DNA of 64,000 nucleotides from an uncultured Phascolarctobacterium sp. (GTDB lineage Bacteria; Bacillota; Negativicutes; Acidaminococcales; Acidaminococcaceae): NCBI RefSeq assembly GCF_900770955.1, contig NZ_CAAGLX010000011.1:62001-126000 (forward strand), written 5' to 3'. Numbering within the stretch: the first letter of the stretch is position 1; the number at the start of each line of letters is the position of its first letter. Positions 7,808 to 14,905 of this stretch are shown piece by piece. The notes beneath the pieces were generated by a model. That model ran no database searches. It had not been told where the DNA came from and worked only from the letters and a program-made list of their open reading frames with translations. A program made the translations under genes and the position numbers.

Positions 7808-8971
7808 TCAGATATTAATCATAATGGTAGCGAACAATTTGCATCTGCTGAAAAGGGTATCGACAACAGCATATTCTTCTGCCGTATGGTTGCGTGCTCC
7901 CTGTACGCCGATAGCACAGATTGTAGGAACGCCTACAGCCGTAGCATAGGCACTGTCGCTGCCGCCGCCGACTGCTTTGGCTGTCGGTTTCGGTAAATTG
8001 CATTCTGCGGCTGCTTCCTGTACTAATTTAAGCAAAGCAGCGGTACCGGGAACCTCATCCATTGATTTGAATTCGGTAACCGTCTTGAGAACGGTTTTGG
8101 TATCGGGAACATATTGCTTATCCGCAATAGCCTGTAATTTGGGTAATACTTCTTCCAGTAAGGCATAGTCTGTATAGCGTGTGTCGCAGGTTAATTTTGC
8201 GTAGTCCGGTACAGCGTTGCTGACTGTACCGCCTTCGAATAAACCTACGTTGAAGTTAATACCTTTGTCGAAATCTGTTAAAGCCTCGATAGCAAGGCCC
8301 TTATGCATTAATTCTATGATAGCGCTGCGGCCGTTTTGCGGGTCATTGCCTACATGTGCGCCACGGCCATAGGTTTCCATGGTAAATTCATATCTGCCCT
8401 TGCGTCTGGTAACAACGCCTTGGTCTAAAAAACCGGTTTCAAAGTTAAATGCTGCCAAAGCACCCTTGCTTTCTGCCAAAATGGTTTCGGAGGCATTGCT
8501 TGAATAATGAGCTACCTCTTCGTCACCTGCAAGGATTACTTTAATACCATGCTTATCATATTTGTTTGCCAAAAGCACTTTTAAAGCTGTCAGCATGATA
8601 ACAATGCCGCCCTTCATATCAAGGCAGCCGGGACCGTAGGCTTTTCCGTCAACAATTTTAAACGGACGCTCTGCAGCCGTACCATCTTTAAATACGGTGT
8701 CCATATGACCTAATAAAACGATAAAATCTTTACTGGTATCGCCTATTTTGCCTACGAGCGTATTGCCGGCTTTTTCAAATTCAACCTGAGTTGTAGTAAA
8801 GCCAAGAGATTTTAAAATAGCTTCTATTTTTTTTGCGATAAAGTCAACGCCTGCTTTGTTGCCGGAACCGCAATCAACGTTAACTAATTCTTGCCAAAGC
8901 TGCAGCATATTTTCTTTTTCGGCGTCTATCTGCTGCCAAATTTTGTTTTTGTCTAATAATGTATCTGACAT
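7808..8971 (-). CDS. M20-family metallopeptidase (carboxypeptidase G2-like)
   Basis: A 387-residue two-zinc hydrolase. Metal and catalytic residues are visible: GHMDTVF (H89, D91), CLDMKGG (D118), GDEEVA (catalytic E151, metal E152), the Glu in NFETGF and the final His in GARNHTAEEY (about residue 365). The dimerisation domain sits between. No signal peptide is seen. Relatives cleave C-terminal glutamate or act as di- and tripeptidases or deacetylases, so the substrate is left open. The regulator gene at 9140-10435 lies just upstream on the same strand, and a perfect inverted repeat at 9002-9023 sits ahead of the start, pointing to local control. Confidence 0.85.
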   Translation of the reverse strand: MSDTLLDKNKIWQQIDAEKENMLQLWQELVNVDCGSGNKAGVDFIAKKIEAILKSLGFTTTQVEFEKAGNTLVGKIGDTSKDFIVLLGHMDTVFKDGTAAERPFKIVDGKAYGPGCLDMKGGIVIMLTALKVLLANKYDKHGIKVILAGDEEVAHYSSNASETILAESKGALAAFNFETGFLDQGVVTRRKGRYEFTMETYGRGAHVGNDPQNGRSAIIELMHKGLAIEALTDFDKGINFNVGLFEGGTVSNAVPDYAKLTCDTRYTDYALLEEVLPKLQAIADKQYVPDTKTVLKTVTEFKSMDEVPGTAALLKLVQEAAAECNLPKPTAKAVGGGSDSAYATAVGVPTICAIGVQGARNHTAEEYAVVDTLFSRCKLFATIMINI

Positions 8972-9001
8972 TTTTTGCCCCCCTCAAAATAATAAAAGAC
9001 T

Positions 9002-9023
9002 AATAAAGGTTAAGACCTTTATT
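9002..9023. promoter_or_regulatory. Perfect inverted repeat ahead of the M20 peptidase
   Basis: AATAAAGGT at 9002-9010 and ACCTTTATT at 9015-9023 are exact inverse complements with a four-base spacer, about 30 bases upstream of the minus-strand peptidase start. There is no T-run of terminator type, so an operator is the more likely reading. Confidence 0.4.
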
Positions 9024-9086
9024 TAAGAATACAACGTTTTATCTAGTATGTCAATAAGAGATGTATGTATATGTATAGGCCAATAA

Positions 9087-9130
9087 TAAAAAACTGAGGT
9101 TACAGTAATTTTACAGAACCTCAGTTTTTG
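9087..9130 (-). terminator. Rho-independent terminator of the regulator gene
   Basis: On the minus strand, AAAACTGAGGTT and AACCTCAGTTTTTTATT form a stem with a T-run directly after the stop of the gene at 9140-10435. It separates that gene from the peptidase downstream. Confidence 0.75.
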
Positions 9131-9139
9131 CTGGAATGT

Positions 9140-10435
9140 TTATAATTTTATTTTGTATATTTTGCGTGGCCGTCCTTTGGTTTCAGACATTTCTGAGCGT
9201 GTTTCTTCGGCATAGCCATGCTCTGTAAGGCAGGTAAGAATACGGCGGGCGCTTCGGGGCAGGATTTGCAGTATTGTGGCAAGCTCCTGCGCGTTAAGCT
9301 CATCACGTCCGTAAATTTTTAATGCATGGCAAATTTTGCTTAGTGTTGCCTGACTGAGAGAGGTCTTTTTGCTTATATCGTCCAGCTGTGCGGATGCGTA
9401 CTGATAATCTATCTGCTGGGCGCTACCTAAAGGACCGCTGATAGTTTTGTCATCAAGCACGACATACCAGCTGCCTTTTTTATCGGCGCAAGCATGCTTT
9501 AACGCAGTAACGGCATTATATTCAGCTTCGCGGGCACTGTTGCCTATGCCGATACCGCAGGCACGCAGACTTTTGCCTAAATCGTGCAGAAGCGGCAGTT
9601 CGGGCAGACAGGTGAAGCTGTGAGTGAGCTGCTCCAAGCAGCCGCGTGTAGTGAAAATATAAAAATTACCTTCGTTGGCCGGCTTTAATGAGCCGCTGAT
9701 GTTTTTTGTGTAGCTGATGAGCTTTTGCGAGATAGCGATTTCCCTGCTGTATAAGTCATCTACGGAATAAAAATTATCTTTATCTCCCAGCAGATTAAAG
9801 CTGAATACCTGCACGGCAATTTGGCCTTCCCGGAGTTTTTTTATACGGAATTGCGTTAAAATTACGTTTAAAATATTACGCACAGTAACACGTACCGGCA
9901 TAATACAGAAGGCCGGAATGCCTTCCTGCTCCAATAGGTTTTTTACATAACGGCTTCTGGTGACAGCAGCTTTCGTGATACCTTGTTTAAAGAGCTTGCG
10001 ATGAAAAGCAACATAGCTGTCTGGCGATAAATCTCCATGCTCGTCATACAGGTGGTTGATAACGTTGTATTGTATATCCATATCATTAAAAGCACGGGTG
10101 ATATCATAATATGATATTGTGTCTATGCTTAATTCTTCGAACTTAAAGCCTCGGTAAATAGCAGTGCAAAGTGTTTTATAAAAACTGGCACCGCGGTAAG
10201 GAATATAGTAGACGGGCTTTTGTGCCTGCCCCCAATTTTTTATATGCAGATGATTTATCTGATCAAAGACGAGCCAGGAGTCAACTTCCTGTTGGTGGTT
10301 ATCGATAATATTCAGTGTATGTGTTCCGTCGGAATCAATGAATGTAGTAATTTCGTAGTCATTATATTCTTCTATGACTTCCTGCAGGATATTTATGTTA
10401 TGTTCTTCACCGATAACGCCTAACCTTATTTTCAT
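9140..10435 (-). CDS. Multidomain winged-helix regulator of unrecognised family
   Basis: A 431-residue soluble protein I cannot place in a named family. The N-terminal 120 residues resemble a ligand-sensing alpha/beta domain (MKIRLGVIGEE start). The middle (about 200-320) has the pattern GIGIGNSAREAEYNAVTALKHA, recalling degenerate GGDEF or nucleotide-cyclase-like sensory domains. The last 60 residues (RDELNAQELATILQ ... GRPRKIYKI) look like a winged helix with a basic GRPRK wing. There are no membrane segments. It lies between a patatin-like gene and an M20 peptidase gene on one strand and has its own terminator. A role as local transcription factor is inference from the C-terminal domain and position. 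Confidence 0.6.
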   Translation of the reverse strand: MKIRLGVIGEEHNINILQEVIEEYNDYEITTFIDSDGTHTLNIIDNHQQEVDSWLVFDQINHLHIKNWGQAQKPVYYIPYRGASFYKTLCTAIYRGFKFEELSIDTISYYDITRAFNDMDIQYNVINHLYDEHGDLSPDSYVAFHRKLFKQGITKAAVTRSRYVKNLLEQEGIPAFCIMPVRVTVRNILNVILTQFRIKKLREGQIAVQVFSFNLLGDKDNFYSVDDLYSREIAISQKLISYTKNISGSLKPANEGNFYIFTTRGCLEQLTHSFTCLPELPLLHDLGKSLRACGIGIGNSAREAEYNAVTALKHACADKKGSWYVVLDDKTISGPLGSAQQIDYQYASAQLDDISKKTSLSQATLSKICHALKIYGRDELNAQELATILQILPRSARRILTCLTEHGYAEETRSEMSETKGRPRKIYKIKL

Positions 10436-10525
10436 GTGAACCTCCAGGGAATAAAGAGTGAGCTGTTTGCTATTCCTTATTTACGGAATATATTATATAC
10501 TCAATATAGCTTTAACAAAAAGAAT

Positions 10526-11380
10526 TTATTGCTGTTCTAATTCTTTTATTCTATCGATTGCAGCAAGTCCGCAGCCGATGCCGTGGTCGTGCAGTGCCAT
10601 TAATTTATCCGGCTTAATGTCAAATTTATCAATTGTAAGCGGAATCTGCGGGCGGATAATAACAGCTTTGCCGTCACGCGCCATTTTTTCGATAGCCTCC
10701 AGCTGTTCATTGTAGAGCTTGGGACGCTGCTCCATGATTTCCCACAGCTTAGGATATTTTTTGTACACTGATTTAAGCAGGAATTTGGGCACGCCCTTTT
10801 TCTTGCGGTAGCCTTCGTTGCGGGTGAGCACGACAATCAGCTTGTCGTAGCCTGCGTCGAGGGCCTTTTGGTAGGGTATGGGTGCGAGCAGTGCACCGTC
10901 GAGCAGCGCACGGCCTTCGTGCTTGACTACAGGGGCAACGAAGGGCATGGATGAAGAAGCGCGCACAGGAATAAAGTCCTGACCCATTGCTTCCTGGTCA
11001 TACCAGACGCTTTCACCGTTGACGATATCGGTGGCTGCTACCTGCAGTACGCCGGGATAGGCGCGGTAGGCAGCGTAGTCAAAGGGGAGCAGATGCTTGG
11101 GAAGCTCCTGGAAGATAAAGTCAAAGCCAAAGATACTGCCGCTTTTTATCCAGTTGCGTACGCTGAAGTAACGCTTGTCGGTGACATAGTGTTCGATAAT
11201 CTGGCGTGTGCGCAGTGGCTGTGCAGACATATATGATAAGATGTTGCAGGCTCCGGCCGAGACTGCGGTGATGTAAGGAAATGTGAGGTGGTGCGCCAAA
11301 AAGGCTTCAAATACACCGGCGGAAAACATGCCCCGCATACCGCCGCCCTCCAGAACAAGAGCTGTTTTTTGTAAATGCAT
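10526..11380 (-). CDS. Patatin-like phospholipase family protein (RssA/YjjU-like)
   Basis: A 284-residue protein with the patatin Ser-Asp dyad. The oxyanion loop is GGGMRGMFSAGV (residues 13-24), the nucleophile is the Ser in AVSAGACN (a variant of GxSxG with Val before Ser) and the Asp is in LLDGALLAPIPY. No signal peptide is present, as in bacterial RssA and YjjU relatives, which act on phospholipids or acyl esters. It shares a strand with the downstream regulator gene, 90 bases away and without a clear terminator between, so readthrough is likely. Substrate not known. Confidence 0.85.
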   Translation of the reverse strand: MHLQKTALVLEGGGMRGMFSAGVFEAFLAHHLTFPYITAVSAGACNILSYMSAQPLRTRQIIEHYVTDKRYFSVRNWIKSGSIFGFDFIFQELPKHLLPFDYAAYRAYPGVLQVAATDIVNGESVWYDQEAMGQDFIPVRASSSMPFVAPVVKHEGRALLDGALLAPIPYQKALDAGYDKLIVVLTRNEGYRKKKGVPKFLLKSVYKKYPKLWEIMEQRPKLYNEQLEAIEKMARDGKAVIIRPQIPLTIDKFDIKPDKLMALHDHGIGCGLAAIDRIKELEQQ

Positions 11381-11623
11381 AGTAAAACCCTCCTAAGTGC
11401 TATTATACACTAGCAGTGGAGAAATACCAATATAAGATACAGCAGATGATGACAGAAAAACTATCCTGATATACAGAAGAATTTAGCCTTATCGGGTACT
11501 GATGAAGCTTTTAAAGACGCATGAAATAAAACTTTGTTGAACTTGGAAGATATCAAAGATGGCCTGCTAAACACAAGCAAATACCATTAAAGTGGCTTTG
11601 GGAATAATTTTTTTGTGAAATTG
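11381..11623. other. Non-coding gap before the malonate promoter
   Basis: No gene can be supported here. An A/T-rich stretch near 11540-11610 contains a 25-codon open frame without start or ribosome site, possibly a decayed gene end. It separates the divergent patatin gene from the malonate locus promoter. Confidence 0.4.
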
Positions 11624-11652
11624 TTGACAAATACGTGAAAGTGATATAAAAT
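11624..11652 (+). promoter_or_regulatory. Strong promoter of the malonate decarboxylase locus
   Basis: TTGACA at 11624-11629 and TAAAAT at 11647-11652 are separated by exactly 17 bases. Transcription should begin near 11659. This leaves an untranslated leader of about 490 bases before the first coding sequence at 12152, containing two terminator-type hairpins and a cobalamin riboswitch. Confidence 0.8.
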
Positions 11653-11661
11653 ATAGGCATC

Positions 11662-11758
11662 GAGAGACTATGAGAGAAAAAACAATTTCGTGTATATGTC
11701 CATAAAAACGAATAATGGAGACTGAGTGATTATGAGAAATTTCATTCAGTCTCTTTTT
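11662..11758 (+). terminator. Leader attenuator with competing upstream arm
   Basis: GAGACTGAGTGA at 11718-11729 pairs with TCATTCAGTCTC at 11742-11753, followed by TTTTT: a terminator about 95 bases after the predicted transcription start. An upstream copy of the left arm, GAGACTATGA near 11664-11673, can pair with the same right arm (two-base bulge), so two exclusive folds are possible. The leader is rich in GAG triplets. This arrangement suggests regulated antitermination, but what senses what is not shown by the sequence. Confidence 0.6.
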
Positions 11759-11837
11759 GCTTTTTTGAGGGTAAAACATGAAATCAAGTTTTTATCAGTA
11801 AAGAGATAGTGTTTTTGAGAGAACAATTAAAAAAACT

Positions 11838-11960
11838 GATTAAGGTGCCTGCCTTGTGCAGGGTAAATTAGGGAAAGCAGTGAAAATCTGCTACGGTCAC
11901 GCCACTGTGATGCTTCTTGAAGTTAGCTTTAAGTAGTTAAGTCAGATCGCAGCCTTGATT
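11838..11960 (+). ncRNA. Cobalamin riboswitch aptamer
   Basis: The conserved elements occur in order: GGTGCC near 11844, TTAGGGAA, GCAGTGAAAATCTGC, ACGCCACTGTGA and AAGTCAGATCGCAG. The outer P1 helix is formed by GATTAAGG at 11838-11845 and CCTTGATT at 11953-11960, with G-U pairs. This is the standard AdoCbl-type architecture (Rfam RF00174 pattern, recognised by eye). It precedes a terminator at 12020-12060 and the malonate genes. Cobalamin riboswitches normally switch expression off when the vitamin is plentiful. The malonate pathway itself has no known cobalamin step. Confidence 0.85.
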
Positions 11961-12019
11961 ATGTTATATATTTCTGCGAGAGACGGAGTGTATACGAGAT
12001 ATCTGTGCCCAGATTTATT

Positions 12020-12060
12020 GTATCCTTTTCCGCCGCAAGCAGAAAAGGATATTTTTATTT
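12020..12060 (+). terminator. Expression-platform terminator of the riboswitch
   Basis: TATCCTTTTC at 12021-12030 pairs with GAAAAGGATA at 12042-12051, followed by TTTTTATTT. It lies 60 bases after the aptamer, the usual place for a cobalamin-controlled terminator. Confidence 0.8.
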
Positions 12061-12151
12061 GCAGTGATGTCCGGAAATTACCGCAGTAAAGATATTCGCA
12101 ATTATAAAAATTATTAAATTTTCTTATAGGATGAAAGGAGACTAATTAATT

Positions 12152-12280
12152 ATGAGCGTTGAACTTTATGCGTTGTTCTCTTACGCATTTACCGCAGCAA
12201 TTGCTCTGGTTATGATTGGTGCTGTAGTACTGCTCAACAAGATTATGGGCGGTAGTAATGATGAAGGAGGTATGGAATAA
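12152..12280 (+). CDS. 42-residue single-span membrane peptide ahead of madB
   Basis: ATG at 12152 follows AAAGGAG with good spacing, and the frame ends two bases before madB. The peptide has a short polar start, one hydrophobic helix (about residues 8-28) and a charged tail (NKIMGGSNDEGGME). Oxaloacetate decarboxylase gamma and methylmalonyl-CoA decarboxylase delta/epsilon subunits start in the same way, with one helix and a cytosolic tail, and anchor the soluble subunits to the beta subunit. A similar role for MadB is an inference. I know of no such subunit described for the Malonomonas rubra malonate enzyme. Confidence 0.65.
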   Translation: MSVELYALFSYAFTAAIALVMIGAVVLLNKIMGGSNDEGGME

Positions 12281-12282
12281 CA

Positions 12283-13494
12283 ATGGACGGAAATATCGTT
12301 GCACAATTATTCCCTGGCATTGCATCTTTGATGGTTCAAGATACAACCATCGCTATTGCCAGAATCGCACTTATTGCATTTGGTTTTGTTTTAGCTTACT
12401 TAGGTTTTAAACGTACTCTCGAACCATTGATTATGGTGCCGATGGGTGTTGGTATGATTTGTATTAACTGCGGCGTGCTGTTCCTGGATGGCGGCAAGCT
12501 GGGTACCCTGTTCCTGGATCCGTTGATTTCCGATCCTGCGCAATTGGTTGATATTATGCAGATTAATTTCCTGCAGCCGATTTACAACCTGACCTTCAGC
12601 AACAGCTTGGTTGCTTGCGTAGTATTCATGGGCGTTGGCGCAATGTGCGAAATCGGCTTCATCCTGGGCAATCCCTGGACTTCCATTATCATTGCAATCT
12701 TCGCTGAATGCGGTACCTTCGTAACTTTGGTTTTGGGCGTACACCTTGGCCTGACACCTCCGGAAGCTGCAGCAGTTGCTTCTATCGGCGGTGCTGACGG
12801 ACCGATGGTTCTTTTCACCTCCCTGATGCTTGCTCCTCATCTGTTTGTTCCAATTTCCGTAATCGCTTACCTGTATTTGTCTCTGACTTATGCCGGTTAT
12901 CCTTGGCTGCTGAAGATGTTGGTTCCGAAAGCTCTGCGCGGCAAAGATATTCTGTTCTATGCTCCGGAAGTTCCGAAATCCAAAAAATTTATCTTCATTC
13001 TGGTATGCTGCGCACTGCTCTGCCTGCTGCTGCCGATGGCTGCTCCGCTGATTATGTCCTTCTTCCTGGGCATGGCTATTAAAGAAGCAGAAATCGTACC
13101 TTACCAGGATTTGATTGAAAACACCCTGTTGTACACCGGTACTCTGATGCTCGGCCTGCTGCTTGGCACCCTGTGCGAAGCTTCCACTCTGCTGAACCCG
13201 AAAGTTGCTCCGTTGATTGTTCTGGGTATTCTTGCTCTGGCAGTTTCCGGTGCAGTTGGTATCCTTGGCGGTTACGTTGTTTACTGGTTCAAGAAAGGCG
13301 ACTTCAACCCGGTTGTTGGTATTGCCGGTGTATCCTGCGTACCGACCACTGCTAAAATTGCTCAGCATGCTGCTGAGGATGAAGATCCGTTTGCAATCGT
13401 TCTGCCTGTTGCTATGGGCGCTAACATCGGTGGCGTTATCGTATCCGCTATCGCCTGCGGCGTATTCATTGCAACCATTGGCATGGTTAAATAA
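12283..13494 (+). CDS. madB: Na+-translocating carboxybiotin decarboxylase, MadB
   Basis: MadB is the integral membrane subunit that decarboxylates carboxybiotin carried by MadF and uses the energy to pump Na+ out. The 403-residue protein has about nine to ten membrane segments. The re-entrant signature GGADGP is at residues 170-174, with D172 matching the Asp essential for Na+ binding in OadB, and the late conserved helix contains GANIGGVIVSAIA. The same family includes OadB, MmdB and GcdB. The malonate assignment rests on the downstream madA, madE, madC, madD and madH genes. The gene is set off from these by birA, the HutP-type gene and a terminator, so the two halves may be expressed differently. 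Confidence 0.92.
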   Translation: MDGNIVAQLFPGIASLMVQDTTIAIARIALIAFGFVLAYLGFKRTLEPLIMVPMGVGMICINCGVLFLDGGKLGTLFLDPLISDPAQLVDIMQINFLQPIYNLTFSNSLVACVVFMGVGAMCEIGFILGNPWTSIIIAIFAECGTFVTLVLGVHLGLTPPEAAAVASIGGADGPMVLFTSLMLAPHLFVPISVIAYLYLSLTYAGYPWLLKMLVPKALRGKDILFYAPEVPKSKKFIFILVCCALLCLLLPMAAPLIMSFFLGMAIKEAEIVPYQDLIENTLLYTGTLMLGLLLGTLCEASTLLNPKVAPLIVLGILALAVSGAVGILGGYVVYWFKKGDFNPVVGIAGVSCVPTTAKIAQHAAEDEDPFAIVLPVAMGANIGGVIVSAIACGVFIATIGMVK

Positions 13495-13512
13495 TTAACC
13501 CGATAAATTATT

Positions 13513-14256
13513 ATGAAAATACAGCTTCGAGAATTTGATGTATTGAAATCAACAAATGAAACTGCTGTAGCTATGGCCCAAAAGGGCGCTCCTGAAGGAA
13601 CCGTTATTGTTGCTGCCAGGCAGGAAGGCGGACATGGCCGGATGCAACGTGTCTGGAATTCGCCGCTTGGCGGCCTATGGTTTACCATTATCCTTCGACC
13701 GCAAATCGATCCCCAATATGCTGCTCAAATTACCTTGCTTGCTGGTGTAGCTGTTGCTAAGGCTGTACGTAGATTGTATGATACAGAAAACGTGCGAATA
13801 AAGTGGCCTAATGACCTGCTGTTAGATGGTAAAAAAATCTGCGGCATTCTTTCTGAGCTACAGCTTGATGAAAACGGTGTAATAGATTATGCTATAGTTG
13901 GTATTGGTGTAAACGTGGCGCTGTCAGCTGCAGACTTCCCTGCGGAAGTAGCTGCAACTGCGACTTCGCTTAATGCCGGACTGCATAAGGACTTTACCTG
14001 TAATCAGGTGCTGGCTGCTATTATGGAAGATTTTGGTATCTTGTATGACAAGTGGCTGCTGCAGGGCGCAGATGTTGTAATGAGAGAATGGCAAAAGCTT
14101 AATTGCACAGTTGGCAGACATGTGTTGGTGAAAGATAACGACCAGGTTATTTTTGCCGGTACTGTAACAGCCGTAGACGAAGAAGGTGCAATTATAGTGC
14201 GCAATGAGCAAGGGATAGTCCAAAGCTTTAACTTTGGTGAAATAAGTATCCGCTAA
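13513..14256 (+). CDS. birA: Biotin--protein ligase (BirA catalytic type)
   Basis: It activates biotin with ATP and attaches it to the Lys of biotin carrier proteins, here presumably MadF. The 247-residue protein starts at the catalytic domain and lacks the N-terminal DNA-binding domain of bifunctional BirA. Visible motifs are the biotinyl-AMP loop EGGHGRMQR (residues 38-46, a variant of GRGRxxR), KWPND (97-101), GILSEL and IVGIGVNV. The C-terminal SH3-like domain ends in SFNFGEISI. No clear Shine-Dalgarno site precedes the ATG, so translation may depend on coupling to madB, whose stop is 18 bases upstream. Placement inside the malonate locus suggests a dedicated ligase. Confidence 0.92.
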   Translation: MKIQLREFDVLKSTNETAVAMAQKGAPEGTVIVAARQEGGHGRMQRVWNSPLGGLWFTIILRPQIDPQYAAQITLLAGVAVAKAVRRLYDTENVRIKWPNDLLLDGKKICGILSELQLDENGVIDYAIVGIGVNVALSAADFPAEVAATATSLNAGLHKDFTCNQVLAAIMEDFGILYDKWLLQGADVVMREWQKLNCTVGRHVLVKDNDQVIFAGTVTAVDEEGAIIVRNEQGIVQSFNFGEISIR

Positions 14257-14299
14257 ATGCTTTGTAGATTTTTATTTGAGAAGAGAAGGAGTGATTGAG

Positions 14300-14749
14300 A
14301 TGACGGCTAGTACTGCTCCAGGATTCCTGGAAAATAGTATTGCGAGCCCCGGAATTGCAGCGATGATGTTGGCTTTGACTCAGACGATTTATGATGAGGA
14401 CATGGCCAAGCAGATGGTGGCAAAGAAAGGGCTAAAAGCTGTAGTCACTGAGGTGGGAGGCAAAACCAGTTTTTATGATTTCAATGAGAGAATTAACCGG
14501 GCTGTTATTGGGGCTTGTTTAAATTCAGGACTTATTGAAAAAAAGGGTAATAATATTCATGCAGTTATTCATGCTACAGAAGAGGCTAAAAAGGGTTTAT
14601 TAGTGAGTGTTAGCACAAGTGCAAGCCTGGCAATGAAAATTGCTGTAGTAAGAAATGAGCATTGGATAGCAGTTGCCCTGTTTGGAAAATCTGCACTGCA
14701 TTATATGACTAATCATGAACGTGCAGGGTTAGGTGTAATGCATATATAG
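14300..14749 (+). CDS. HutP-family RNA-binding antitermination protein
   Basis: The 149-residue protein matches Bacillus subtilis HutP (148 residues) in length and pattern. The metal-ligand histidines appear in NIHAVIHATEEAKKG (H87, H91) and NHERAGLGVMHI (H139), and the segment HWIAVALFGKSALHYM parallels the HutP segment DWIAVSLYG. HutP, activated by L-histidine and Mg2+, binds NAG triplets in mRNA and opens a terminator. The ATG at 14300 follows AAGGAG; an earlier TTG at 14276 is less likely. The gene lies directly ahead of a terminator-containing leader in front of madA, which suggests that it controls the rest of the malonate genes. The effector is unknown. Confidence 0.85.
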   Translation: MTASTAPGFLENSIASPGIAAMMLALTQTIYDEDMAKQMVAKKGLKAVVTEVGGKTSFYDFNERINRAVIGACLNSGLIEKKGNNIHAVIHATEEAKKGLLVSVSTSASLAMKIAVVRNEHWIAVALFGKSALHYMTNHERAGLGVMHI

Positions 14750-14760
14750 GTGCATATATT

Positions 14761-14862
14761 ATCGGACCGGATCACAATTAAAATTACATATTGGTGATAG
14801 AGAGAGCGAGAGCAGACAGCTGGTTTAAGCGGCTGTCACCTTACTCTCTTTTTTTGTCCGAT
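14761..14862 (+). promoter_or_regulatory. Putative HutP-controlled antiterminator/terminator before madA
   Basis: ATCGGAC at 14761-14767 is the exact complement of GTCCGAT at 14856-14862, enclosing the region. Inside is a terminator: GACAGC (14815-14820) pairs with GCTGTC (14832-14837), an outer GAGAG pairs with CTCTC, and eight T follow. Its left arm (14798-14819) is packed with NAG triplets (TAG, GAG, CAG), the motif class HutP binds, though the spacing is not the regular four bases of the hut site. Binding there would disrupt the terminator. The structures are seen in the sequence; the mechanism is inferred. Confidence 0.6.
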
Positions 14863-14905
14863 TTATTATATGAAGCTTTTCTTAATTCAGAAAGGAGAGA
14901 CCGTA

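Noticed and set aside
11537..11611. Short open frame reading FVELGRYQRWPAKHKQ and ending near 11611
   Set aside because: No start codon or ribosome site and only about 25 codons; it may be the end of a decayed gene, but no family can be named.
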